DNA from: Rhodococcus sp. KRD197
GTDB lineage: Bacteria; Actinomycetota; Actinomycetes; Mycobacteriales; Mycobacteriaceae
Assembly (NCBI RefSeq): GCF_017168235.1
Contig: NZ_JABFAO010000004.1
Coordinates: 339,595 to 403,594 of the forward strand
DNA length: 64,000 bases
Reading direction: 5' to 3'
Shown: piece after piece, positions 8,287 through 15,681 of the stretch
Numbering within the stretch: the first letter of the stretch is position 1
Layout: each line of letters starts with the position of its first letter
Notes under the pieces: generated by a model
What the model was told of the DNA's origin: nothing
Databases searched by the model: none
Seen by the model: only the letters and a program-made list of their open reading frames with translations
Translations under genes and position numbers: made by a program

Positions 8287-9006
8287 GTGCACGTTTCGAG
8301 ACGAGAGCTGTTCAAGTACGCCGCGGTCGGTTCGGCCGCGGCAATGGGTCTGGCTGCCGTGAATTCGACGGCGGCACGAGCGGACGGACTGGGCACTCTC
8401 GTCGACTACTCAGGTGGTGTTCCGTCAGCGGCGGCAATTGCTGCGGCCGGCCACCTCGGTGCGGTCCGGTACGTCTCGGATCGTCGGCCGGGCGCCGACT
8501 GGATGATCGGCAAGCCGCTGAAGGAGTCCGAGGCCGACGCCCTCGCGGCGGCAGGTCTCGAGGTGGTGTCGAACTACCAGTACGGCAAGGGGGACACCTC
8601 CGATTGGAGGGGTGGCTACGCGGCGGGGGTCAAACATGCCAAGCGGGGCCTCGAACTGCACACGGCTGCCGGCGGTCCGGCGAATCGGCCGATCTACGCC
8701 TCGATCGACGACAATCCCACCGCGGTGGAGTTCGCGACCATGATCGCGCCGTACATCCTGGGGTGGGAGTCTGTTGTGGGCCCGGAGAACACCGGCATCT
8801 ACGCAAACTCACCCACCATCGAACTGGCCTCGATCGCCGGTCTCGGTCAGTGGTACTGGCAGCACAATTGGGGAACGCCGAAGGGATATCGGCACCCCAG
8901 TGCGCATTTGCATCAGGTCCGAATAGACAAAGACGAAATCGATGGGGTCACCGTCGACATCAATGTCATTCTTGCCTCCGATTACGGTCAGTGGTCCGCG
9001 GCCTGA
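8287..9006 (+). CDS. Tat-exported DUF1906 (Rv2525c-like) glycoside hydrolase-like protein
   Basis: 239 aa. A Tat signal peptide is visible: SRRELFKYAAVGSAAAMGLAAVNSTAARA (twin-arginine SRRELFK). The mature domain starts LGTLVDYSGGVPSAAAIAAAGHLGAVRYVSDR and contains YGKGDTSDW, IYASIDDNP and WYWQHNWG. This is the DUF1906 TIM-barrel related to GH25-type lysozymes, as in the Tat substrate Rv2525c of M. tuberculosis, which is implicated in envelope properties. Enzymatic activity is unproven in the family. The start is GTG 8287, preceded by GGGG. A possible 24-aa gene follows 12 bp after its stop. Confidence 0.82.
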   Translation: MHVSRRELFKYAAVGSAAAMGLAAVNSTAARADGLGTLVDYSGGVPSAAAIAAAGHLGAVRYVSDRRPGADWMIGKPLKESEADALAAAGLEVVSNYQYGKGDTSDWRGGYAAGVKHAKRGLELHTAAGGPANRPIYASIDDNPTAVEFATMIAPYILGWESVVGPENTGIYANSPTIELASIAGLGQWYWQHNWGTPKGYRHPSAHLHQVRIDKDEIDGVTVDINVILASDYGQWSAA

Positions 9007-9018
9007 GAGGGTAATCGA

Positions 9019-9093
9019 ATGAATCTCATCGATGTAATTTATTTGATCGCCGGCTATTTCTACGAGCTGTTCTCCGACGCCTTTTCTTCGTGA
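9019..9093 (+). CDS. Possible 24-aa hydrophobic acidic peptide
   Basis: ATG at 9019 with AGAGGG 6-7 nt upstream opens a 24-codon frame ending TGA at 9091-9093. The peptide begins MNLIDVIYLIAGYFYELF and ends SDAFSS. It is strongly hydrophobic and aromatic with three acidic and no basic residues, which fits an amphipathic or membrane helix. It follows the DUF1906 gene by 12 bp and its last 34 nt overlap the tail of the convergent MFS gene. Short acidic peptides of this general type include the PorA/PorH channel peptides of corynebacteria, but no homology is claimed. It may also be a chance frame. Confidence 0.35.
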   Translation: MNLIDVIYLIAGYFYELFSDAFSS

Positions 9094-10259
9094 AAGTCCC
9101 TGGACTCGAGTAACAGCAGAGCAAGCGATATCAGGGCCAGCGCGGCTACAGCCGCCGAGAACACCACTCCCGCGGTGACGAGCCCCCAGGCATTGGCCGC
9201 GGCACCGGCTCCGATGACCGGCACCGAGATGGCGATGTAGAGCACGACGAAGAACGTCGAGGTCACCTCTGCGCGCCGATCGGTGGGAAGCTCGGCCGTG
9301 ATCGAGGCCATCCCCTTGCTGAATGTGACGCCCTGACCGACGCCGCACACCACCGCGGCGATGACGAGTAGCGGCAGAGATTCGAGTAGCAGTGACACTC
9401 CGAGCGCAGCAACGCCGACAACCAGCGTGATACACCCGGCCCGGAGTGCGAAGGTATCGCCGAGGCCGCGCAGGCCGATCTGGGCGGCCGCGGAAGATGC
9501 GAAGATCACGAAGACCACGGCGCCGGTCGCGGCATGATTGTCGATCCCCAGAACCTGCGTCATGAACCCGGGTGAGACGCCCGTGAACAGGCCGAGTACG
9601 GCGAAACCTGCGAAACCACCGGTCGCGGCGCGAACGAAGGTACCTCGTATGGGAGCGGGTACGGACAGTCGTTGCATGTGTGGGCGGGCGCCGCGCGCCA
9701 CAGCGACCGGCTCGGGAACGAAGTACACAGCAATGGCGGCGACCAGCAGCAGCGCGATGTCGACTGCGAAAGTCAGACGCATCGGTTGTGGCATGTACTG
9801 GACGAGCAGGCCCGCCAGCAGGGGGCCGAGGCCGAGTCCGCCGATGTTGGCTGCGGTGGCGATGGATGGAGCCCGGGAGCGCCACTTGTCCGGTACCAGT
9901 TCCACCAGCGTCACCGTCGCGGTCCCGACGAAGATTCCGGCGGAGAGCCCGGAGAGGACTCGTCCGATCAACAGCGCAGTGAGGGAGCCGGCGCTGATGA
10001 ACACGATTGCGCTGGCGATACCGAGACCGATGCCGGCGAGCAGCATCGGTCTACGGCCCAGCGAATCGGACCATCGGCCGAACGCGAGAAGTGCTGCCAA
10101 CACCCCGAGTGCGTAGGCGGCGAAGATGATCGTGACTACGAAGACGGAAAACCCGAATTCGGCCTGGTAGAGCGAGTACACGGGGGTGGGCATCGTCGTG
10201 CCCAGCATCGCTACTGCGAACGCGTATGCGATCGCGACGAAAGCCAGAGGTCTGCGCAC
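9060..10259 (-). CDS. MFS transporter (drug/metabolite efflux type)
   Basis: 399 aa with about 12 predicted membrane segments. The MFS signature after TM2 is present as FGRWSDSLGRRPMLL (motif A), and the N-half has GRVLSGLSAGIFVGTATVTLVELV. No substrate-specific motif is recognised. Start is GTG 10259 with TAAGGT at 10266-10271 ending 6 nt upstream, consistent with leaderless transcription and with no room for a ribosome-binding site before the gene behind it (ends 10293 on the same strand). The C-terminus is charged and its stop is overlapped by the small frame 9019-9093. Confidence 0.85.
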   Translation of the reverse strand: MRRPLAFVAIAYAFAVAMLGTTMPTPVYSLYQAEFGFSVFVVTIIFAAYALGVLAALLAFGRWSDSLGRRPMLLAGIGLGIASAIVFISAGSLTALLIGRVLSGLSAGIFVGTATVTLVELVPDKWRSRAPSIATAANIGGLGLGPLLAGLLVQYMPQPMRLTFAVDIALLLVAAIAVYFVPEPVAVARGARPHMQRLSVPAPIRGTFVRAATGGFAGFAVLGLFTGVSPGFMTQVLGIDNHAATGAVVFVIFASSAAAQIGLRGLGDTFALRAGCITLVVGVAALGVSLLLESLPLLVIAAVVCGVGQGVTFSKGMASITAELPTDRRAEVTSTFFVVLYIAISVPVIGAGAAANAWGLVTAGVVFSAAVAALALISLALLLLESRDFHEEKASENSS

Positions 10260-10271
10260 GAGCAGACCTTA
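10260..10271 (-). promoter_or_regulatory. Putative leaderless -10 for the MFS gene
   Basis: On the minus strand TAAGGT is followed by 6 nt and GTG at 10259. It sits in the 33-bp gap after the Rv1158c-like gene. Confidence 0.5.
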
Positions 10272-10292
10272 CCCGTGCTATCGGTCAGACGC

Positions 10293-11105
10293 TCACGGTA
10301 CGAAAACGGTCCCGATCGTCGGCAGGAAGCTGCAGGAGCGAGCCGGTGCTGTCGGATCTTCCTTCGACTGGGTCGTGATCGATCCTGAGACGACCGCAAG
10401 AACGCGACCTGGGCCGGTGTCGGCGATGGTCGACAGAGTTGCGGGCCCTCCGGGGTTGATGTTCGCAGCGCCGGTCAGGTCCACAGCGCCGGTGCGGCGG
10501 TTGTCCAGGTTGAGCCACGATACGGTCAGCGGCGCTTCCTGCGTCTGCGCGAGGGGTTGCGTTCCGAGGGCCGTGAAGACGAAGCCCGCCTGGCCGGCCG
10601 GGGGGCCGGGGGGAGGCAGGGTTGCCGGTCCCGGCACAGCGAGTGCAGTGCCGACGGAATCGGCGGAATCGGAGATGCATCCCTTGCCGATGGTCGGGTA
10701 CAGGAACTGCGCGATGACCGGGCCGTCCGCGGGTGGAATCTCCGGGCCGCCGCCGCCGGAGCCGTCGAGGAACGTGATGACCCGCTCGAGGATGGACCTG
10801 ACCTGCTCGGGTAGTGCAGAGGACTCCAAGAGCATGCGTGCCTGAGCGAGCAGATCGGCTTGGGTGGTGGGAGCGGCGTCGGCCGGCCCCGCTGCGGCAC
10901 CCATGATGGCCGGCGCGAACGCGGCGAGTGCTTCGACCTGTGCGTAGTCGGGAAGCGGTTGATCAGGAGTGGGGAGGAAAAGAGGAGGCAGTTCCACTGC
11001 GGGTGGTGCTGGTTCTGCGGACGCAACGGTCGGCACAGCGAGCGCGGCGGCGACTGCCACTGCTAGGGCTGTGACGGTCCTGCGCGTTACACCGTTACGT
11101 AACAC
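10293..11105 (-). CDS. Secreted Ala/Pro-rich protein, Rv1158c-like
   Basis: 270 aa. Signal peptide VTALAVAVAAALAVPTVASAEPA, then a Pro-rich linker, a helical region (DLLAQARMLLESSALPEQVRSILERVITFL) and a C-terminal domain with FLYPTIGKGC and RSCSFLPTIGTVFVP, two cysteines probably paired. It is a paralogue of the 6584-7375 product. Its place next to pimE matches M. tuberculosis Rv1158c, which is also Ala/Pro-rich. Function unknown; localisation outside the membrane is the main inference. Start GTG 11105 is preceded by GGGG. Confidence 0.75.
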   Translation of the reverse strand: MLRNGVTRRTVTALAVAVAAALAVPTVASAEPAPPAVELPPLFLPTPDQPLPDYAQVEALAAFAPAIMGAAAGPADAAPTTQADLLAQARMLLESSALPEQVRSILERVITFLDGSGGGGPEIPPADGPVIAQFLYPTIGKGCISDSADSVGTALAVPGPATLPPPGPPAGQAGFVFTALGTQPLAQTQEAPLTVSWLNLDNRRTGAVDLTGAANINPGGPATLSTIADTGPGRVLAVVSGSITTQSKEDPTAPARSCSFLPTIGTVFVP

Positions 11106-11405
11106 TTGTTTTCCCCATCCTGATCGAAAAGCGGGCCGTGAATCGGTTGCTGGCTCGAGGGGTCACTCTATGTATCCGACTCGACGTTGTACAGCCGGTA
11201 CCAGCGTTCACCGCAAGTGGACAGTAGCCTGTTACGGAAGTGATCAGTGTGGTTGGTGATACAAATGTTATTCGTGATACGTGAATGTGGGAATTCCGAC
11301 CCCCGCTGGGGCACCTGTTCGGGCCATTTCACAATTGCCTTATAGGCTCAGCCGTCGATTCCGCGCAATCGGCCCAACGCACACTGAAACGGGAGCTGTG
11401 AAGAA
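11106..11405. other. Intergenic region between Rv1158c-like gene and pimE (300 bp)
   Basis: No open frame of note. It must hold the divergent promoters for both flanking genes. TATAGG at about 11341-11346 is a candidate -10 for pimE with a leader of about 60 nt. GTGATAC occurs at 11256-11262 and again at 11274-11280, followed by GTGAATG, an 18-bp phased direct repeat that could be a regulator site. Confidence 0.4.
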
Positions 11406-12641
11406 GTGAACCGCCTGGTTCGATACGCCCCGTTCCTGCTCGCCCTGTCCGTGATCACGCGGCTTGTGTGGGCTTTCGCGACGCCCAACGGCATGAACCT
11501 CGTCGACCTGCACGTCTACGTGGATGGGGCGGCGGCCCTCCTGCAAGGCAACCTGTACGAGTTCACCTACGCGGAAAAGACACCGGATTTCCCGCTCCCC
11601 TTCACCTACCCACCGTTCGCTGCCCTGGTGTTCTTCCCACTGCACTACCTGCCGTTCACGATCGTCGGCGTGTGCTGGCAGCTCGCGACGATGGCGGCGA
11701 TGTTCCTGCTGATCCGGCTCGCCATCGGACTCGTCCTCGACTTCAGGCCGGATGCGGTTGGGAGCACGACCGACTGGACGCGTGTGGCGATGCTGTGGAC
11801 GGCGTTGGCGCTGTGGACCGAACCCGTACGCACCACACTCGACTACGGGCAGGTCAACGTCTTCCTGGCACTCGCCGCCATCGTGGCGATCCGCAGCACG
11901 CGCTGGTGGATCGCCGGGGGCATCGTCGGGTTCGTCGCCGGAATCAAACTGACCCCCGCGATCACCGGCCTGTACTTCCTGGCGACGAAACGGTGGAAGG
12001 CCGCCGCTTTCTCCGCCGTCGCGTTCGGCGCGACCGTCGCCATCAGTTACCTGGTGCTGGGCCGGCAGGCGGGCACCTACTTCACCGAGCTACTGGGCGA
12101 CGCCGACCGCATCGGCCCAGTCGGCTCGGTATGGAACCAATCCCTGCGTGGAGCGATGAGTCGCATCGCAGGACGCGACATCGATTCGTCTGTGCTGTGG
12201 CTTGTCGGCGTGCTCGCAGTGAGCGTTCTCGCGTTCTTCGCCTGGCGGGCGCTCCGTACGAATGATCGACTCGGAACGTTGCTCGTGGTCCAACTGCTGG
12301 GACTGTCGGTGTCACCGATCTCATGGTCCCACCACTGGGTATGGGTGCTGCCGCTGCTCGTGTGGCTGCTGCACGGACCGGACCGGCATCTGCTGGGAAC
12401 CCGACTGGTCGCCGGATATTGGCTCGTTGCCGTCGTCGTCGGCATCCCATGGATTCTGAGCTTCTTCCAGGAGTCGATCTGGCTCGTCTCTCGGCCCGGA
12501 CTGCTGGCATGGCTCGGCGCCGTGGACATGGTGGGAGTACTGCTGGTCTACGGCTGGACGATCCGTCTGGGACGAGGACGACTCAAAGGGCAGAAAGCAG
12601 AGAATCGATCTCTCGCGCCAGATTCACATCCTTCACCGTGA
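11406..12641 (+). CDS. pimE: Polyprenol-phosphate-mannose-dependent mannosyltransferase PimE (GT87)
   Basis: 411 aa, polytopic GT-C glycosyltransferase of the DUF2029/GT87 family. The first external loop carries the acidic active-site region NLVDLHVYVDGAAALLQGNLYE, followed by FTYPPFAALVFFPLHYLPF. A later loop has WNQSLRGAMSRI and the end has LSVSPISWSHHWVWVLPLLVW, all typical of GT87. PimE adds an alpha-1,2-mannose to PIM4 to start polar PIM synthesis, using polyprenol-phosphate-mannose on the periplasmic face. The symbol rests on the family plus order: Rv1158c-like, pimE, phhB, mutT2 as in M. tuberculosis. Start is GTG 11406. Its last 59 nt overlap the convergent phhB gene. Confidence 0.82.
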   Translation: MNRLVRYAPFLLALSVITRLVWAFATPNGMNLVDLHVYVDGAAALLQGNLYEFTYAEKTPDFPLPFTYPPFAALVFFPLHYLPFTIVGVCWQLATMAAMFLLIRLAIGLVLDFRPDAVGSTTDWTRVAMLWTALALWTEPVRTTLDYGQVNVFLALAAIVAIRSTRWWIAGGIVGFVAGIKLTPAITGLYFLATKRWKAAAFSAVAFGATVAISYLVLGRQAGTYFTELLGDADRIGPVGSVWNQSLRGAMSRIAGRDIDSSVLWLVGVLAVSVLAFFAWRALRTNDRLGTLLVVQLLGLSVSPISWSHHWVWVLPLLVWLLHGPDRHLLGTRLVAGYWLVAVVVGIPWILSFFQESIWLVSRPGLLAWLGAVDMVGVLLVYGWTIRLGRGRLKGQKAENRSLAPDSHPSP

Positions 12642-12873
12642 GTCCACCCGCAGAATGGGTGGACAGTGTGAACGTCAGCTTCCGCCACCTGATGTCGATG
12701 TCCGGATGATGGTCGGCCGCCTCCGCGGAAGCAGCCACGCGCGCCACCAGATCGATCGCCGCCGGAAATGTCGGTGCCTGGACTGTGCGGGTGATCGCGT
12801 CGCCGGCGAGGGCCCACTCGGGCAGGTCCGTGAGGGCGTCGTCGATCTCGGAGTTGGTAAGAAGTTCACTCAT
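12583..12873 (-). CDS. phhB: Pterin-4a-carbinolamine dehydratase
   Basis: 96 aa, full length for the family. LPEWALAGDAITRTVQAPTFPAAIDLVARVAASAEAADHHPDIDIRWRKLTFTLSTHSAGGLTVKD contains the diagnostic [DE]-H-H-P-x-x-x-x-x-[YW] motif and the T-H-x-x-G-G-L-T-x-x-D end. It dehydrates 4a-hydroxytetrahydrobiopterin; in actinobacteria its physiological role is unclear, and some relatives act in cofactor repair. The gene corresponds to Rv1159A. It is divergent from mutT with 32 bp between start codons, and its 3' 59 nt lie inside the end of pimE. Confidence 0.9.
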   Translation of the reverse strand: MSELLTNSEIDDALTDLPEWALAGDAITRTVQAPTFPAAIDLVARVAASAEAADHHPDIDIRWRKLTFTLSTHSAGGLTVKDVNLAREIDSLLSAL

Positions 12874-12905
12874 GCAGCGATAGTGACACGAACGAAAGTG
12901 GTGGC

Positions 12906-13331
12906 ATGACTGAAACGGCCGATCAGCGAGTGGTCGTCGCGGGCGCAATCGTCTCCGATGGCCGACTGCTGCTGGCGCAGCGCGCCTCCCCGCCGGAGCT
13001 CGCCGGCCGGTGGGAGCTACCCGGCGGCAAGGTCGAAGCGGGCGAGTCCGAGGAAAGTGCGCTCGAACGTGAACTGCGGGAGGAACTCGGCGTCGAGACG
13101 GCGGTGACCGAACCACTGGGCGGAGAAGTGGCGCTGCCGGGCGCATCGATACTGCGGGCCTATCGCGTCGAACTGGTCTCGGGGACGCCGGCGCCGTTGG
13201 AGCATTCCGATCTCAGGTGGGTCGACGCCGACGGCCTGCGCGAAATCGACCTGGTCGAGGCAGATCGCGGATGGATGCCCGAACTGCTCGACATACTCAC
13301 TTCCCCCGGGCGTGCTCGAGACCCTTCTTGA
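12906..13331 (+). CDS. mutT2: MutT/Nudix hydrolase, MutT2-like
   Basis: 141 aa, the same length as M. tuberculosis MutT2 (Rv1160), with the same neighbours. The Nudix box is exact: the G-x5-E-x7-R-E-x2-E-E-x-G-x pattern runs from GGKVEAGESE through ALERELREELGV, near residues 39-62. The N-terminus VVVAGAIVSDGRLLLAQRASPPELAGRWELPGG is typical of 8-oxo-dGTP/5-methyl-dCTP pyrophosphatases. Role: removal of damaged nucleotides. Its last 35 nt overlap the convergent small cysteine-rich gene. Confidence 0.85.
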   Translation: MTETADQRVVVAGAIVSDGRLLLAQRASPPELAGRWELPGGKVEAGESEESALERELREELGVETAVTEPLGGEVALPGASILRAYRVELVSGTPAPLEHSDLRWVDADGLREIDLVEADRGWMPELLDILTSPGRARDPS

Positions 13332-13473
13332 GTTCCTTCTTGCTGGCCCCGGACGCTTCGAGCTTCTTCATTCGCATGATGACGACGGGGCATGTGATGC
13401 ATCGCGTCTTCTTGCGGCAGCACTTCTTCTTGGGCTTGAGGCCCGAAACGTCCTTGGCCTTGACCTTGCCCAT
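13297..13473 (-). CDS. Small basic cysteine-rich conserved protein
   Basis: 58 aa from ATG 13473: MGKVKAKDVSGLKPKKKCC, then RKKTRCITCPVVIMRMKKLEASG and a lysine-rich helical tail. Four cysteines (CC-x5-C-x2-C) could bind a metal, and the protein is about one third Lys/Arg, suggesting nucleic-acid or ribosome contact. A longer frame exists, but the ATG used here follows an upstream stretch unlike protein. Convergent with mutT2, overlapping by 35 nt. Function unknown. Confidence 0.65.
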   Translation of the reverse strand: MGKVKAKDVSGLKPKKKCCRKKTRCITCPVVIMRMKKLEASGASKKELKKGLEHARGK

Positions 13474-13569
13474 GCAACTACTCCGGATTTCGATAACTTT
13501 GGGTGAACTTACGGGCAAGACTACTGCGTGGTGCAGGTCACCCTGTGCCAGCGGGTAAACTCGGCCGGT

Positions 13570-13635
13570 CGCGAGAATCTCGCGGTGCAGCGCGCTTCTC
13601 TAGCGACATAAGCCCGCTAGCGAACAAGAGCCCGC
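13570..13635 (+). repeat. Palindrome and tandem repeat in the typA leader
   Basis: An odd palindrome CGCGAGA-A-TCTCGCG occupies 13570-13584. Downstream, two imperfect copies of a 17-18 nt unit lie head to tail: TAGCGACATAAGCCCGC (13601-13617) and TAGCGAACAAGAGCCCGC (13618-13635). They precede the typA ribosome-binding site (AGGAGA) and could be a binding site in the promoter or leader. Confidence 0.45.
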
Positions 13636-13659
13636 ATTAGACCCAGGAGAATTTTTCGC

Positions 13660-15597
13660 GTGAGTGCCCCAAGCAGTGCAGACAACATCGATTCCACCAC
13701 CACGTTCCGCAACGTAGCCATCGTTGCACACGTCGACCATGGCAAGACCACGCTGGTCGACGCCATGCTCCGGCAGTCCGGAGCGTTCGAGGAACGCGCC
13801 GAAGCGATCGACCGCGTCATGGACTCGGGCGACCTCGAAAAAGAAAAAGGCATCACGATTCTGGCCAAGAACACGGCCGTCCACAAACGCAACGCCGACG
13901 GAACCATCACCGTCATCAACGTGATCGACACCCCCGGCCACGCCGACTTCGGCGGTGAGGTCGAGCGCGGACTGTCCATGGTCGACGGTGTCGTCCTGCT
14001 CGTCGACGCCTCCGAGGGCCCGCTGCCGCAGACCCGCTTCGTGCTGCGCAAGGCGCTCGCCGCCTCGCTTCCGGTGATCCTGGTCGTCAACAAGACGGAC
14101 CGTCCCGACGCGCGCATCGAGGAGGTCGTCTCCGAGAGCCACGACCTGCTGCTGGACCTGGCATCGGACCTCGACGACGAGGCCTCCGAGGCGGCCGAGC
14201 TGGCACTCGACCTGCCTGTCCTCTATGCCTCCGGTCGCGAGGGCAAGGCATCGAAGGTCAAGCCCGAGAACGGCAACGCTCCCGACGCCGAGAACCTCGA
14301 CGAGCTGTTCGAGGTTCTGCTCAACTACGTCCCCGCTCCCAAGGGCAACGTCGACGCTCCGCTGCAGGCCCACGTCACCAACCTCGACGCGTCGGCCTTC
14401 CTCGGCCGCCTCGCCCTGGTTCGTATCCACAACGGTCAGCTCAGCAAGGGCCAGACCGTCAGCTGGATGCGTGAGGTCGACGGCGAGCCCGTCGTACAGA
14501 AGGCCAAGATCACCGAGCTGCTCAACACCATCGGCGTCGAGCGCGTGCCGGGTGAGAAGGGCGTCGCAGGCGATATCGTCGCCGTCGCCGGTTTCCCGGA
14601 CATCATGATCGGTGACACCCTTGCCGACCTCGAGAATCCGGTCGCGCTTCCGCGCATCACCGTCGACCAGCCGGCCATCTCGGTCACCATCGGCACCAAC
14701 ACCAGCCCGCTCGTCGGACGGGTCAGCGGACACAAGCTGACCTCCCGCATGGTCAAGAGCCGTCTGGACCAGGAGCTCATCGGTAACGTCTCGCTCAAGG
14801 TGCTCGACATCGGCCGGCCCGACGCCTGGGAGGTGCAGGGTCGTGGTGAGCTCGCGCTCGCCATCCTCGTCGAGCAGATGCGTCGCGAGGGCTTCGAGCT
14901 GACTGTCGGCAAGCCGCAGGTGGTCACCCGGCAGGTCGACGGCAAGCTGCACGAGCCCTTCGAGGAGCTGACCGTCGACACCCCGGAGGAGTACCTCGGT
15001 GGCGTGACGCAGCTGCTCGCCGCGCGCAAGGGCAAGATGGTGCAGATGACGAACCACGGCGCCGGCTGGGTTCGGATGGAGTTCATCGTCCCCTCGCGTG
15101 GCCTCATTGGCTTCCGCACGGACTTCCTCACCGATACGCGCGGCACCGGAATCGCGAACGCCGTGTTCCACGGATACGCGCCGTGGGCCGGCGAGATCCG
15201 CGCCCGCCACACCGGTTCGCTCGTTTCGGACCGCAATGGCACCGTGACGCCGTTCGCAATGATCCAGCTCGCGGACCGTGGCACGTTCTTCGTCGAGCCG
15301 GGTGCCGACACCTACGAGGGCATGGTGGTGGGCATCAACCCGCGTCAGGAGGACCTCGACATCAACGTCACGCGAGAGAAGAAGCTGACCAACATGCGTC
15401 AGTCCTCCGCCGACGTGATGGAGACCCTGGCGAAGCCGAAGAAGCTGGACCTGGAAATGGCGATGGAGTTCTGCGCGGGCGACGAATGCGTCGAGGTCAC
15501 CCCCGAGGTCGTGCGTGTGCGCAAGGTGCACCTGGACTCCAATGAGCGTGCGCGCGAGCGTTCGCGCAGCAAGTCGCGCGACAAGGCTGCTCTGTAG
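13660..15597 (+). CDS. typA: Ribosome-associated GTPase TypA/BipA
   Basis: 645 aa, full length. G1 [10 protein letters not shown] (residues about 24-33), the switch region EKEKGITI, G3 DTPGHADF, G4 NKTD followed by RPDAR, then EF-G-like domains and the BipA-specific C-terminal domain ([24 protein letters not shown]). TypA is an EF-G-like translational GTPase binding the 70S ribosome, needed for growth under stress and cold. Start GTG 13660; AGGAGA lies upstream. Equivalent to Rv1165, followed by lpqW as in mycobacteria. A 17-bp hairpin closes the transcript. Confidence 0.96.
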   Translation: MSAPSSADNIDSTTTFRNVAIVAHVDHGKTTLVDAMLRQSGAFEERAEAIDRVMDSGDLEKEKGITILAKNTAVHKRNADGTITVINVIDTPGHADFGGEVERGLSMVDGVVLLVDASEGPLPQTRFVLRKALAASLPVILVVNKTDRPDARIEEVVSESHDLLLDLASDLDDEASEAAELALDLPVLYASGREGKASKVKPENGNAPDAENLDELFEVLLNYVPAPKGNVDAPLQAHVTNLDASAFLGRLALVRIHNGQLSKGQTVSWMREVDGEPVVQKAKITELLNTIGVERVPGEKGVAGDIVAVAGFPDIMIGDTLADLENPVALPRITVDQPAISVTIGTNTSPLVGRVSGHKLTSRMVKSRLDQELIGNVSLKVLDIGRPDAWEVQGRGELALAILVEQMRREGFELTVGKPQVVTRQVDGKLHEPFEELTVDTPEEYLGGVTQLLAARKGKMVQMTNHGAGWVRMEFIVPSRGLIGFRTDFLTDTRGTGIANAVFHGYAPWAGEIRARHTGSLVSDRNGTVTPFAMIQLADRGTFFVEPGADTYEGMVVGINPRQEDLDINVTREKKLTNMRQSSADVMETLAKPKKLDLEMAMEFCAGDECVEVTPEVVRVRKVHLDSNERARERSRSKSRDKAAL

Positions 15598-15616
15598 ACT
15601 TCGCTACTCATGCGAA

Positions 15617-15657
15617 GTGTTCGCGTGGTCCGTCTTGTGTACGGACCACGCGAACAC
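15617..15657 (+). terminator. Hairpin terminator between typA and lpqW
   Basis: A perfect 17-bp stem (15617-15633 with 15641-15657) and a 7-nt loop begins 19 bp after the typA stop. It ends 24 bp before the lpqW start, so lpqW should have a promoter inside or after it, or depend on read-through. Confidence 0.65.
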
Positions 15658-15681
15658 GAGCCTCGACGAAGGAGCGGCCCG

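Noticed and set aside
13600..15531. A 643-codon open frame antisense to typA
   Set aside because: It mirrors typA codon by codon, has the His/Asp/Val/Gly-rich composition typical of antisense frames in GC-rich genes, and contains no domain. typA on the other strand is unmistakable.
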